Shown here one piece after another: positions 52,969 to 62,067 of a DNA stretch of 64,000 nucleotides; within the stretch, counting starts at the first letter, position 1, and each line of letters starts with the position of its first letter. The notes beneath the pieces are model-generated. The model ran no database searches. It was not told the origin of the DNA and was given only the letters and a program-made list of their open reading frames with translations. The position numbers were made by a program, and so were the translations under genes. The stretch lies in contig JAETPU010000001.1 of NCBI GenBank assembly GCA_021771035.1, forward strand, positions 346,680-410,679. The letters are read 5' to 3'. The stretch comes from Marvinbryantia formatexigens. GTDB lineage: Bacteria; Bacillota; Clostridia; Oscillospirales; Ruminococcaceae.

Positions 52969-53766
52969 TTGCTGTTTTTATCTGCCAGCCTTACGGTTTA
53001 TGTGCTGAGCCTCACCGCCCTATTAGGGCTTGTGGCCGGCAGCTTCTGCAATGCCTGGGCCTGGCGCCTGGCACATCATGAATCCATCGCGCGCGGGCGC
53101 TCCCACTGTGCTGTCTGCGGACATAGCTTGAGTGCCGGGGATCTAATCCCGCTGGCAAGTTACCTTGCGCTGCGGGGAAAATGCCGGTACTGCGGCGCGC
53201 ACATCTCCCGTCGCTATCCTATCGCCGAGGCAGTTATGGCACTGTATTTTCTCTCTGTTGTGCTCCGGTATGATTTCACCTCTCTCTTTACCACCCTGCG
53301 CTGGTTATTCTTAGGATGCGTCCTCTTTACAGTTGCACTGGTGGACTGGGACACCCGGGAAATCCCGGACCGGCTGCATATCTTGGGAATCCTTTTATTT
53401 TTGCTGCGGGGTGCCCAGGAGGGGCTTTCCGGCATCTGCAGCGGCCTTTTGGGTGCGGCGGCGGTTTTTATCCCGCTGTTTGTCCTTGTCCTGATTGCCG
53501 ACAAAGTGCTGGGCCGCGAGAGTATGGGCGGCGGAGATCTGAAGCTGCTGGGCGTGCTGGGACTCCATTTTGGCCTTGCGCTCACTGTCCTGCTGTTGAT
53601 CCTCTCCTGCATCACCGGCCTTGTGATGGGCTTTCTTTTAAAACACACCAAATCCAAGGACGCCGGGCTCATCCCCTTTGGTACCGCCGTTGCGCTGTCG
53701 GCCTGGCCGGTTATTTTGTTCGGAAGCCCTCTGCTGTCCTGGTACCTGTCTCTGTTTTCCCTTTAA
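52969..53766 (+). CDS. pilD: Prepilin peptidase / N-methyltransferase PilD (GspO, A24 family)
   Basis: The 265-residue membrane enzyme has two CxxC pairs of the cytoplasmic zinc loop (CAVC near 47, CRYC near 72) and catalytic aspartates in VDWDTREIPDR (about 126) and GGGDLKLLG (about 187, the GxGD motif). It cleaves all prepilins of this locus after the leader Gly and methylates the new N-terminus. About eight hydrophobic segments are visible. TTG start behind AAAGGAAG, leading to MLFLSASLTVYVLSL. Confidence 0.95.
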   Translation: MLFLSASLTVYVLSLTALLGLVAGSFCNAWAWRLAHHESIARGRSHCAVCGHSLSAGDLIPLASYLALRGKCRYCGAHISRRYPIAEAVMALYFLSVVLRYDFTSLFTTLRWLFLGCVLFTVALVDWDTREIPDRLHILGILLFLLRGAQEGLSGICSGLLGAAAVFIPLFVLVLIADKVLGRESMGGGDLKLLGVLGLHFGLALTVLLLILSCITGLVMGFLLKHTKSKDAGLIPFGTAVALSAWPVILFGSPLLSWYLSLFSL

Positions 53767-53810
53767 CCAGGCGGCAGCCACAACTGATTTAGAAAGGAAT
53801 GAAACATCAT

Positions 53811-54815
53811 ATGGCGAAACCGCGGGTTGGGTTTGATATCGGCACCAACAGCGTCAAAATAGCCCTGATGGAGGGATCCGGTGTCAAGCGCCTGGTGATA
53901 GAGCCCCTGCCTCAGGATCTAATCCGGGAGGGCCGTATTGTCTCCTATGACGCTATGGCGGATTTCCTCAAGCAGACAGTGCGCAAACACCGTGTCTCCG
54001 GGCAGTCCTGTGCCATGGTTCTTCCGCAGTGGCAGGCCCATGTGCGGCGCCTGACCATTCCGAAAATGACGCAGGCTCAGCTGAAAGTGAATCTCCCCTA
54101 CGAGTTTCGGGACTACCTGTCCGGCGGCAAGGACCTGTATTTTTACGACTATGCGGTGAACACTCCGCTGGTTCCCGGTGAGGAGCCGCCGGATGAATTG
54201 GACCTCACCGCGGCCGCTATCCTCAAGCAGGATATCGATAATTACTTGGATCTGTTCCGCCGGATCGGCTTCAAGCTGCGGGTGGCAGTGCCTCCGGAGT
54301 GTGCCTGCTCCAACCTGCTGCGCTCTGCCGCCGGTTCGCTCCCGCGGGAATTATGTATCCTGGATTTAGGCCACACCGCCACGCGAGTCCATATCTTCAG
54401 CGGCCACCGCTGGGAGGCTACCCGGATTGTGGAATTGGGCTGCGCCCAGATAGATGAGGCCATTGCGGAGTCCTTCGGTGTGGATGAATTTGTGGCAGGT
54501 ACTTATAAGAATACCAACTACGGTTCAGCGCAGAGCTGCGAGCCTGCCCAGCAGGTTTATGCCGCCATCGCCGTCGAAATCATGAAGGTCATCAACTTTT
54601 ACCGGTTCAGCAACCGGGAAAGCGAATTGCGGGATGTGTACTGCTGCTCCGGCGGCGCGCTCATCCAGGATCTGCTCCGGGCAATCGAAGCTCAGGCTAT
54701 CCAGAGCTCTCTGAACCTGGAATTGCATCCCATCCAGGAGCTGCTGCCGCAGATAAGCCAGGGGGACAAAAACGCCGTTTTCAGCGCGGGTGCTGTGGGC
54801 GCGCTTCTGCAATAG
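53811..54815 (+). CDS. pilM: Type IV pilus assembly protein PilM
   Basis: The protein, about 334 residues, is an actin-like cytoplasmic ATPase with phosphate-1 motif RVGFDIGTNSVKIALM at the N-terminus, ILDLGHTATRVHIF near 180 as phosphate-2 and a C-terminal YCCSGGALIQDL adenosine motif. It links the motor to PilN/PilO. The second in-frame ATG (MAKPRV) is preferred because the first is only a base away from the Shine-Dalgarno site. It is followed by pilN, as in other type IV pilus operons. Confidence 0.9.
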   Translation: MAKPRVGFDIGTNSVKIALMEGSGVKRLVIEPLPQDLIREGRIVSYDAMADFLKQTVRKHRVSGQSCAMVLPQWQAHVRRLTIPKMTQAQLKVNLPYEFRDYLSGGKDLYFYDYAVNTPLVPGEEPPDELDLTAAAILKQDIDNYLDLFRRIGFKLRVAVPPECACSNLLRSAAGSLPRELCILDLGHTATRVHIFSGHRWEATRIVELGCAQIDEAIAESFGVDEFVAGTYKNTNYGSAQSCEPAQQVYAAIAVEIMKVINFYRFSNRESELRDVYCCSGGALIQDLLRAIEAQAIQSSLNLELHPIQELLPQISQGDKNAVFSAGAVGALLQ

Positions 54816-54828
54816 AGGGAGTGAGAAG

Positions 54829-55425
54829 ATGAGGAAAAATCAAACCGCCAGCTATCCCACAAAAACCTCGCTGAACCTGGTTATCCGGGAAAAATCCCTT
54901 GGGAGCCCTTCGCGGATTCTCCCCATTGCGGCGGGGATTCTGGTTCTCTTACTGGCCTTCGGGAAATTTGCCGTATGGGATAGGCTCAGCCGTGTCAGCC
55001 GGGAACAGGATGCCCTGGATTCCCTGCTCGCTCAGGTATCACAGCTCACGGAGCAGACCGCGGACTACAGCGAAGTGCTGGCTGCATACAGCCAGTACAC
55101 CACCTCCTGGATGTCCCAGGAAGAAATTTTGCTGGTGGATCAGGCCGATATTCTTTCCCTGGTCGAGACACAGCTGATGCCCAGCGCCTCTGTTTCCCGT
55201 TTTTCCGTCAATGGAAATGTGCTTTCTGTGGAGCTCTCTCACCTGACGCTTCAAGGGGTCTCGGAACTGGTGCAAAAGCTGGGAGAATTGCCCCAGGTGC
55301 TGGAAGTGACTGTATATTCCGCCAGCTCTCAGACTCAGAACGAACCTATCTCCAGCGTATCCCTGAGCATTACGCTCAGTTCCGGGTATTCCGGTGATGA
55401 AGGCCAGGAAGGGGGCGACGCGTAA
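54829..55425 (+). CDS. pilN: Type IV pilus assembly protein PilN-like
   Basis: A 198-residue bitopic protein: a short cytoplasmic tail (KTSLNLVIREKSLG, resembling the PilM-binding NLL motif), a single membrane segment near residues 27-45 (ILPIAAGILVLLLAFG), a coiled-coil, then a ferredoxin-like periplasm-type domain. It starts 13 nt after pilM (GAGGGAGTGAGAAG upstream) and overlaps pilO (TAATG). Identification rests on order and topology, since PilN sequences diverge. Confidence 0.8.
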   Translation: MRKNQTASYPTKTSLNLVIREKSLGSPSRILPIAAGILVLLLAFGKFAVWDRLSRVSREQDALDSLLAQVSQLTEQTADYSEVLAAYSQYTTSWMSQEEILLVDQADILSLVETQLMPSASVSRFSVNGNVLSVELSHLTLQGVSELVQKLGELPQVLEVTVYSASSQTQNEPISSVSLSITLSSGYSGDEGQEGGDA

Positions 55426-55997
55426 TGGTTATGCCACAGCTTTCCAAACAATTTACCCGCCGGGAAAAAATCCTTCTGCTGGTTCTCTGCCTTCTGCTGC
55501 TAGGCGCTCTGTATTTTTGGCTGGTACATATCCCGGTTTCCAATTCCTTAGCGGAGCTGCAGGGGCAGCAGACGCAGGCGCAGAACCAAATTTCTGCCCT
55601 TCAGGCAAAGGATGCCCGTCTACGGCAGATGCGCCAGGAACTGGAGCAGCTCAAAAACGAGGAAAACGCCGCGGTGACGCCATCCTATAATAACCTGGAA
55701 AACGTGGTGGCCTTTCTCAACGCCGCCATGGGTTCCGCCCAGGATTACAGCCTCAGCTTTCAGGAGGTTTCGCTCACCCAGGACTCAAGCATCGTACGCC
55801 GCAGCATTCAGATGAGCTTCGTGGCAGGGTCCTTTGAACAGGCAAAGGAGATGGTATTGTCCCTGCGGGGCAGCCCTTACCGGTGCCAGCTTTCGAATCT
55901 GAGTATGTCCCAGGCGCAGCAATCCGATACCTCCTCAGGCCTGGGCGCAGGCGTGGTGCAGATCAGCCTGACAATCACCTTCTTTGAGCAGGTGTAA
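55425..55997 (+). CDS. pilO: Type IV pilus assembly protein PilO-like
   Basis: A 190-residue bitopic protein with a membrane helix near residues 15-35 (ILLLVLCLLLLGALYFWLVH), a coiled-coil (LAELQGQQTQAQNQISALQ... LRQMRQELEQLKNEE) and a C-terminal domain. Such proteins pair with PilN to align the PilM-PilC machine. It overlaps pilN by one base. A gap of about 130 nt follows before the interrupted pilin. Family call by order and architecture. Confidence 0.8.
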   Translation: MVMPQLSKQFTRREKILLLVLCLLLLGALYFWLVHIPVSNSLAELQGQQTQAQNQISALQAKDARLRQMRQELEQLKNEENAAVTPSYNNLENVVAFLNAAMGSAQDYSLSFQEVSLTQDSSIVRRSIQMSFVAGSFEQAKEMVLSLRGSPYRCQLSNLSMSQAQQSDTSSGLGAGVVQISLTITFFEQV

Positions 55998-56124
55998 TCA
56001 ATCATAAACAATCTGTAAAGCTTTGGACAGATAGGCTTTTTCATGGGTGTAATCGCAGACGAAAAAGCCGATCGATGCTGCTATCCTTTGCTTCACAGCT
56101 TGCTGCAGAAAGGGGAAAAGCCGG

Positions 56125-56664
56125 ATGAAACCACTGCCAACCCTTGGGCGGGGCCAGCGCTCTAAACAGGGCTTTACCTTGGCTGAGCTCTTAATCGTCA
56201 TCGCCATCATTGGCATTTTAACTGCTGTTGCCATCCCCGTATACGCCAGCGTACAGTCCCGGGCCAAGGCCGCGCAGTGCCAGGCCAATCGGCGCATGAT
56301 ACTCAGTGCAATCTCCACGGCCCAGATGTCGGATCCCAACCGCAGTCCCGGCGAGATTGCCCAGGAAATCCTAAACGCCGCAGGCTCTGAGGATGGCGGG
56401 GATTACTTTGCCGGGCCCTGTGTGTGCAGTGCGGGCGGAACCTACTCCTATTCCTCCGGAGCTATCCTGTGTACAGAACACAGCGAGGATGCGCCCATGA
56501 ACGAGGACGAAAAGATACTATTGGATTTCTGGGGAAAGGTGATAGAACTCGGAGATGCCGACAGCGCACAGCTCGAAAAGCTCAAGGAGAAATATGGGGA
56601 TACTCTCTATGAAAATAATGACTCCTTCCGCAAGGCCTTGTTTGCGGAAAATGGGGGTACCTGA
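56125..56664 (+). CDS. Prepilin (large), reading frame interrupted by an in-frame TGA
   Basis: The open part has 179 residues: leader with RSKQG, mature FTLAELLIVIAIIGILTAVA (Glu at +5), then a helix AKAAQCQANRRMILSAISTAQ and a head with three Cys (GPCVC, AILC). It ends in TGA at 56662-56664, but the same frame stays open for another 92 codons of clearly coding sequence. The full gene would therefore encode 271 residues plus the recoded position. Either the truncated pilin is made or the gene is damaged. AAAGGGG precedes the ATG. Confidence 0.75.
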   Translation: MKPLPTLGRGQRSKQGFTLAELLIVIAIIGILTAVAIPVYASVQSRAKAAQCQANRRMILSAISTAQMSDPNRSPGEIAQEILNAAGSEDGGDYFAGPCVCSAGGTYSYSSGAILCTEHSEDAPMNEDEKILLDFWGKVIELGDADSAQLEKLKEKYGDTLYENNDSFRKALFAENGGT

Positions 56665-56943
56665 CCGAGTTTTTCAGAATCCTTCAAGGAGGCCAACGGG
56701 CTGACGGCGGATTACTATATTCAGCCCTACTATAACATCAAAACCGGGGACTATTTTCTTTATGCAAATAAGAAAAATCAGCACGACGCTTCCGATCGCT
56801 GGGCCGCAAATCTATACTACAGTAAAACGGAACACGCCTGGTATAAGGCGCCGGGCAGCACCTCCTACCGTATCATGAATCAAACGCCCGAGCAGGTGGA
56901 GGCCGCCATACAGGCTCTGGGCTGGACAAAACTCCCCGGTTGA
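56665..56943 (+). pseudogene. In-frame continuation of the interrupted pilin
   Basis: Ninety-two codons in the same frame after the TGA, ending in TGA at 56941. The translation (for example ANGLTADYYIQPYYNIKTG, DASDRWAANLYYS, MNQTPEQVEAAIQALGWTK) is compositionally protein-like and uses the codons typical of this genome. TGA probably replaced TGG or CGA by one transition. Confidence 0.55.
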
Positions 56944-56962
56944 GTTTCTATACCGCATTTTT

Positions 56963-56992
56963 AGGGATCCCCAATAGGGGACCCCTTTTTTT
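56963..56992 (+). terminator. Rho-independent terminator of the pil operon
   Basis: AGGGATCCCC, loop aata, GGGGACCCCT (one mismatch) then TTTTTT, 20 nt after the end of the interrupted pilin. Confidence 0.8.
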
Positions 56993-57141
56993 AGAATAAT
57001 ACGGTTTTTCAGTTTTTCTAAGAACACCGCCTTTTCCTCTGGCAACTTTGGTGGGCTTTTCCTTGAAAACCCCTAAAAAAGAGGATATAATAAGATGAAC
57101 TGAAACCGGAACGCTTCCGGAAGAGAAAAGGGTGACTTTTT

Positions 57142-57909
57142 GTGGTTCTGACCGTGGATGTTGGGAATACCAATATCAAACTGGGCGGCTTTGAAGAAGA
57201 ACAGCTTATTTTTTCCGCGGCAATCGCAACGCAAACACAGTACACTGCGGATGACTATGCCTGTTCCCTGCTCAGAGTGTTCGATCTGTACCAGGTGCTC
57301 CCGGCGCAGGTACAGGGGGTTATTCTCTCCTCTGTGGTGCCGCCGCTGCTGCCGGTACTCAAACAAGCACTCAAGCGCCTGATTCACCGCAGGGTGCTCA
57401 CCGTGGGCCCCGGTATGAAAACCGGGCTCTTTGTGCGTATGGAAAATCCGGGACGCCTGGGAAGCGACTTTGTCTGCGCTGCGGTAGGTGCGGCGCAGTT
57501 TGTTAAGCCTCCCTGTGTCGTCTTTGATTTGGGTACCGCCACCACGGTTACCGCGCTGGACACCTCCGGCGCACTGGTCGGAACTGCAATTCTGCCTGGG
57601 ATGTCCATCTCCCTGCAGGCCCTGTCAAAGCAAACCGCACAGCTCCCCCTCATCAGCCCGGACCGCGCCGATTCCCCCCTGGGAAAGACGACGGAGGAGG
57701 CAATGAAGGCGGGTATCCTGTACGGAACTGCCTGTATGATAGACGGCCTGTACCAGCGCTACTGCGCGCTGCTGGGCGATGGAACCTCTCTCCTGTTAAC
57801 CGGCGGCAACGCCCCCTTGATTCTCCCCTATTGCCAGACAGGCCCGCGCTATGAAAAGGATTTGATTCTGGTGGGCCTGCGGCGGATTTACGAGAAGAAT
57901 AAGGGCTAG
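57142..57909 (+). CDS. coaX: Type III pantothenate kinase
   Basis: The 255-residue enzyme has the CoaX phosphate motif VDVGNTNIKLG at residues 5-15, VVPPLLPVL near 65, NPGRLGSDFVCAAVGA near 102, CVVFDLGTATTV near 127 and a C-terminal LTGGNAP. It carries out the first step of CoA synthesis (pantothenate to 4'-phosphopantothenate). Start GTG with AAGGGTG upstream. A probable pantothenate ECF S-component follows 90 nt later, so import and phosphorylation are linked. Confidence 0.95.
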   Translation: MVLTVDVGNTNIKLGGFEEEQLIFSAAIATQTQYTADDYACSLLRVFDLYQVLPAQVQGVILSSVVPPLLPVLKQALKRLIHRRVLTVGPGMKTGLFVRMENPGRLGSDFVCAAVGAAQFVKPPCVVFDLGTATTVTALDTSGALVGTAILPGMSISLQALSKQTAQLPLISPDRADSPLGKTTEEAMKAGILYGTACMIDGLYQRYCALLGDGTSLLLTGGNAPLILPYCQTGPRYEKDLILVGLRRIYEKNKG

Positions 57910-57998
57910 CCGCTCCTTCCGTGGGTGACGTCTTGGTTTCAGTAAAATAAGTTGCACTGTATCGCAGCATTCTGCGAACGGCAGCAAGGAGGATTTTT

Positions 57999-58631
57999 AT
58001 GCATACCGCGACGAAAAACACAAAACGCCTGGTTCAGGTGGCATTGCTCACTGCAATAATCTGTGTGCTGGCCATCACTCCTCTGGGATATATCCCGCTG
58101 GGTACTATCCGGGCAACCACCATCCATATTCCTGTCATTATCGGCGCTATCCTGCTGGGGCCCAAGGTTGGTGGTTTTTTAGGCGGCGTATTCGGTTTAA
58201 CCAGCCTTCTGGTCAATACCTTTACCCCCACCCCTACCTCCTTCGTCTTCACCCCCTTTTACCGGATCGGCGAAGTTGGCGGAAGTCTTTGGAGCCTGGT
58301 TATCTGCTTTGTGCCCAGAATTTTAATTGGAATTGTAGCTGGGTATTTGTTCCGTTGGATTTCCAAGGTAGATAAAACGCAGATTTTCGCCTCAATTGCC
58401 GCGGGCCTGGCTGGTTCCATGGTGAATACTATTCTGGTGATGGGCGGAATCTATTTTCTGTTTGGTGAAAGCTACGCCGCAGCCAAGGGAATGGAGTATT
58501 CTGCACTGTTTTCCCTGGTGATGACGGTCGTCTCTGTAAACGGTGTCTTGGAGGCCATTGTAGCGGCTGTTTTGGCAACTGCCGTGGCAAAACCCCTGCT
58601 GCACTATCTCGGAACAAAATCCGCACGATAA
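57999..58631 (+). CDS. panT: ECF transporter substrate-binding S component, probably for pantothenate
   Basis: The 210-residue membrane protein has six hydrophobic segments and ECF S-component features: N-terminal RLVQVALLTAIICVLAITPLG, GPKVGGFLGGVFGLTSLLVN and the Arg-rich loop contacting the T subunit. Vitamin specificity is inferred from its neighbour coaX, a known pairing in Firmicutes. ATG with AGGAGG. The shared EcfAT module must be encoded elsewhere. Confidence 0.85.
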   Translation: MHTATKNTKRLVQVALLTAIICVLAITPLGYIPLGTIRATTIHIPVIIGAILLGPKVGGFLGGVFGLTSLLVNTFTPTPTSFVFTPFYRIGEVGGSLWSLVICFVPRILIGIVAGYLFRWISKVDKTQIFASIAAGLAGSMVNTILVMGGIYFLFGESYAAAKGMEYSALFSLVMTVVSVNGVLEAIVAAVLATAVAKPLLHYLGTKSAR

Positions 58632-58647
58632 GGGTTTCATCATATGG

Positions 58648-58685
58648 AAAAGAGGCTGTTCCCCCATTTGGGGCAGCCTCTTTTT
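58648..58685 (+). terminator. Rho-independent terminator of coaX-panT
   Basis: AAAGAGGCTG...CAGCCTCTTTTT with an inner CCCC/GGGG pairing, 17 nt after the stop. The 287 nt between it and 58972 shows no gene. Confidence 0.9.
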
Positions 58686-58972
58686 GTTGCCTTTAGCTTA
58701 ACAAAGCGCAGATGTGACAGGAATGGAGAGAAAAAATACCCGCTAAGGGAAGTGGAACCAGAGGGTATTTGCGAAAGAGTTGATTTGATTCTCCGTTGTG
58801 GATTGACAAAACAGGATTCACGATACCCCTCTGATTTTGTTTTTTAAACCTCCACCCTCTGGCTTCTGTGCAAACCTCTCGCCCTGCTACTCGTGAAGTA
58901 GTTCGTTCCTGCATCAATCCTCGAGTTTTTAGGCTTTCTTTATTTTCCCCAGGCCGCCTGTGTCGATTGGAC

Positions 58973-59025
58973 AAAAAAATTCCCTCCCCGCACTGCACTT
59001 CAACAGCGCGGGGAGGGAATTATTT
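58973..59025 (-). terminator. Rho-independent terminator of galE
   Basis: On the minus strand AATTCCCTCCCCGC pairs with GCGGGGAGGGAATT and runs into TTTTTTT, about 30 nt past the galE stop. Confidence 0.9.
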
Positions 59026-59054
59026 TCAATCATCGCAGGCATTCCTGCACATTA

Positions 59055-60068
59055 TTAAAGCCCGTTGGGATTATTTTTTGTAAAGTTCCAGGAGTGTGCG
59101 CACATATCCTCGATATCGTACTTGGCCTGCCAGCCCAGCTCATTTTTGGCCTTGGAAGCATCCGCATAGGAGGTTCCGATATCGCCGGGGCGGCGGGCAA
59201 CAATCTCATAGGGGATTTTCTTGCCGCAGGCCTTTTCAAAGGCATTGACAACATCCAGAACGCTGTAGCCCTTACCGGTACCCAGGTTATAGGTGTTGAC
59301 GCCAGTGCAGCCCAGAGCCTTGTCCACTGCCTTCAGGTGGCCGTCAGCCAAATCACAGACATGGATGAAATCCCGTACGCCGGTTCCGTCCGGAGTGTCG
59401 TAGTCGTTGCCGAATACCCGCAGAATGGGCAGCTTGCCCACTGCAACCTGGGCCACATAGGGCAGCAGGTTATTGGGAATACCGTTGGGATCCTCGCCGA
59501 TAAGGCCGGAGGGATGGGCGCCGATGGGGTTGAAGTACCGCAGCAGCACAATGCTCCACTCCTGGTCAGACACATACAGATCCCGCAGAATCTGCTCAAT
59601 CATCAATTTGGTAGTGCCATAGGGATTGGTGGTTCCGCCAACCGGCATATCCTCGCTGAAGGGAGCCTGGTTGCTCATGCCGTAAACGGTTGCGGAGGAG
59701 CTGAACACCAGCTTCTTGCAGTTGTACTTGGCCATCACCTCGCAGAGAACCAGCGTACTGGTGATGTTATTGTGGTAATATCTCAGCGGGATGGAGACCG
59801 ACTCGCCTACTGCCTTCAGGCCTGCAAAGTGGATGACCGCATCAATTTGATTCTCCTGAAAGATTTTCTCCAGAGCCTCACGGTTCAGAAGATCCTCCTC
59901 GTAGAATTTAACGGTCTTGCCTGTGATCTTCTCCACTCTGCGGACTGCCTCGACCTTAGAGTTTACCAGGTTGTCCACGATGATCACGTCGTCGCCTCTG
60001 TTAAGAAGCTCCACACAGGTGTGGCTTCCGATGTAGCCGGCGCCGCCCGTTACCAAAATTGTCGCCAT
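59055..60068 (-). CDS. galE: UDP-glucose 4-epimerase
   Basis: The 337-residue SDR enzyme has the NAD motif [10 protein letters not shown] at its N-terminus, [11 protein letters not shown] near 80, Ser in FSSSATVYG near 122, catalytic [10 protein letters not shown] (YxxxK) near 146, [15 protein letters not shown] near 173 and [13 protein letters not shown] near the end. It interconverts UDP-glucose and UDP-galactose (Leloir pathway and glycan precursors). ATG 60068 is 9 nt after GGAGG, better than the ATG three codons upstream. Alone on its strand. Confidence 0.96.
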   Translation of the reverse strand: MATILVTGGAGYIGSHTCVELLNRGDDVIIVDNLVNSKVEAVRRVEKITGKTVKFYEEDLLNREALEKIFQENQIDAVIHFAGLKAVGESVSIPLRYYHNNITSTLVLCEVMAKYNCKKLVFSSSATVYGMSNQAPFSEDMPVGGTTNPYGTTKLMIEQILRDLYVSDQEWSIVLLRYFNPIGAHPSGLIGEDPNGIPNNLLPYVAQVAVGKLPILRVFGNDYDTPDGTGVRDFIHVCDLADGHLKAVDKALGCTGVNTYNLGTGKGYSVLDVVNAFEKACGKKIPYEIVARRPGDIGTSYADASKAKNELGWQAKYDIEDMCAHSWNFTKNNPNGL

Positions 60069-60177
60069 AACGATCATCCTCCATTTATCTGTTTTGGTTT
60101 CCTGTGTTTATCATACACTATTTTCCCGAAACAATTTTATGTTTTGGGGCAGTAACCTTATGTTTTAAGGCCCCGAA

Positions 60178-61662
60178 TTAAAAAATCTTCGTAAACTTTT
60201 TGCTGTCAGCGTGTACCTGCTGGCCCTGCGAATAGATACCTGGGCGTCTGAGCTGTCCCATTCCGGTGACACACTCCTTGGTGGCATCCATTGCCGGGTC
60301 GGTATAGGTATAGAACCACTGCTCCAGCTTCGCCTTGAGCTGTCTGACGACAGGCTCGAGCTCCTCGTTAAAGTATAAATTGTGCTCTTCGTTGGGATCC
60401 ACATCCAGGTTATACAGCTCATTGGGGCCGTAAGGATACCGATGGATATACTTCCACTGGGCAGTACGGATCATACGGACCGGGCCGTATTCATCAAAGA
60501 TGACCACACAGCCGTCATCCGCCTTCGTCTCACCGTCCAATAAACCGGCAAAACTCCTGCCCGGCAGCTTCTGCCGGATTTCACCAGGGCTGAGCTTGAG
60601 ATACTCCATCAGCGTCGGGAAAATATCATAGTGGCTCACCAGATTATCGCACACCGCCCCCTGGGGAATATGCCCCGGATAGGAGATGATAAAGGGAACC
60701 TTCACAGAGGTATCAAACATATTCTGGGGGAATGTACCGTTTCCCTTTCCCCAAATACCATGATGCCCCATATTCATACCGTTATCCCCATTGAAGATAA
60801 TGATCGTGTTTTCCGTTAGGCCGTTCTCCTCTAAATAGTCCAGAATCCTGCCCACGTTGTGATCCATCGCCGTCACAGCCGCATAATAGCCGCGCAGCAG
60901 TTCCTTCCGCTTTTCTCCCGTACCGCAGGGAGCAGTAGGCGCCTGCCAGGGATGCAGAGGCAAGTCCGGGACAGACTCAAAGGGGCAGTCCCGGTACAGA
61001 TCCAAATACTCCTTGGGATGGTTATCCTCATCCCAGGGGCTGTGCGGGGCCGTATAGTGCACGCTGAGATAGAAGGGATTTCCCTCCTCCCGCAGTTCGC
61101 CCAGATATTCCAGAGCCTTGTCCGTAATCAAATCCGTGATATACCGATCCCGGTAGACCACCTGGCCGTCCTCCACCATATCAGGGTGGAAATACTCACA
61201 GCCGCCCCGCGCGATGGTATACCATTTCTGAAACCCATGCTGGGGATGTACAGAATCCCCCATATGCCACTTACCGCTCAGCGCACAGGTGTAGCCGTTG
61301 CGGGCCAGCACATCCGTATAGGTGGTAAAATCCTGCAGGTATGGAATCGCCTTGTGTTCGTCGGAAAATACCGGATCGCCCTTGAGCTGTGGAAACTGCT
61401 TGATATCGATGTTGCCGCCTCTGAGCCAGTCCTGCACACCGTGGGCGGAGGGAATGGTTCCCGTCATGATGGATGCACGGGCCGGAGAACAGACCGGTGA
61501 AGCACAGAAGAAATTGGAAAAGCGCATTCCGCTCTGAGCCAGACGGTCCAGGTTCGGCGTTTTTATTTCCTTGTTGCCGGCGCACCCCATAGCCCAGGCC
61601 CCCTGGTCATCGGTGAGAATGAATACGATGTTGGGCTTTTGCCCCTGGTTGGATACACTCAC
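60178..61662 (-). CDS. Sulfatase (arylsulfatase superfamily, cysteine type)
   Basis: The 494-residue enzyme shows the sulfatase N-terminal metal site NIVFILTDDQGAWAMG (about 11-26) and the signature CSPARASIMTG, whose Cys is converted to formylglycine. GKWHMGD, NGDNGMNMGHHGIWGKG and FDEYGPVRMIRT follow. Formylglycine formation in anaerobes needs an anSME radical-SAM maturase, which is not in this window. It removes sulfate from glycans such as mucin or glycosaminoglycans. No signal peptide. Start GTG 61662 with AAGGAGG. Confidence 0.94.
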   Translation of the reverse strand: MSVSNQGQKPNIVFILTDDQGAWAMGCAGNKEIKTPNLDRLAQSGMRFSNFFCASPVCSPARASIMTGTIPSAHGVQDWLRGGNIDIKQFPQLKGDPVFSDEHKAIPYLQDFTTYTDVLARNGYTCALSGKWHMGDSVHPQHGFQKWYTIARGGCEYFHPDMVEDGQVVYRDRYITDLITDKALEYLGELREEGNPFYLSVHYTAPHSPWDEDNHPKEYLDLYRDCPFESVPDLPLHPWQAPTAPCGTGEKRKELLRGYYAAVTAMDHNVGRILDYLEENGLTENTIIIFNGDNGMNMGHHGIWGKGNGTFPQNMFDTSVKVPFIISYPGHIPQGAVCDNLVSHYDIFPTLMEYLKLSPGEIRQKLPGRSFAGLLDGETKADDGCVVIFDEYGPVRMIRTAQWKYIHRYPYGPNELYNLDVDPNEEHNLYFNEELEPVVRQLKAKLEQWFYTYTDPAMDATKECVTGMGQLRRPGIYSQGQQVHADSKKFTKIF

Positions 61663-61928
61663 GATAGTTCCTCCTTATTAGCTTGTTAAAGGGAAACAGC
61701 TTCCCAAAATAAGCGGCAAATCAGCACAGCCTTGCTATGATATCCCGGGATACTCCGGCAGCTTCCGCCATCATGCGGTACTTGCTGCAGATTTGACAAA
61801 ATCTCCCCGACTTGGGAGAAACAATATAAATAGCCGAGGCAGCAACGGGAAAACACCTATCATCCAGGCAATTTCCAGTGTGCGTTTGACTGGCAAGCGA
61901 AATTCCAAGATTATCTTTAGATGATCGT
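61663..61928. other. Upstream region of the sulfatase
   Basis: About 265 nt between the sulfatase start and the hairpin cluster. No gene or clear promoter is seen. Confidence 0.35.
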
Positions 61929-62064
61929 ATATTCGCGTTCTACGCGAATATTATACCATAATTGCAAGCCGCCCATCGGCTTGCTACCAAAACGGTAAAA
62001 GAAACGCATCTGTAAAAACGGCCAATGCCGTTTTTATCCCTACTTGCGTTTATTATACCATAAT
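61929..62064 (-). repeat. Cluster of hairpins with ATTATACCATAAT units
   Basis: Hairpins at 61929-61951 (ATATTCGCG/CGCGAATAT), 61964-61984 (GCAAGCCG/CGGCTTGC) and 62002-62051 (outer AAACGCA/TGCGTTT, inner AAAAACGGC/GCCGTTTTT). The first and third are each followed by ATTATACCATAAT. On the minus strand that motif is an extended -10 element in front of each hairpin. Confidence 0.55.
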
Positions 62065-62067
62065 TTA

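Noticed and set aside
56662..56710. Selenocysteine (SECIS) at the pilin TGA
   Set aside because: Only a tiny TCCTT/AAGGA stem follows the TGA; no bacterial SECIS-like stem and loop at the right distance, and pilins are not known selenoproteins.
56125..56943. TGA reassigned as a sense codon in this organism
   Set aside because: Many genes here end in TGA at the expected place (for example glycerate kinase), so the code is standard.
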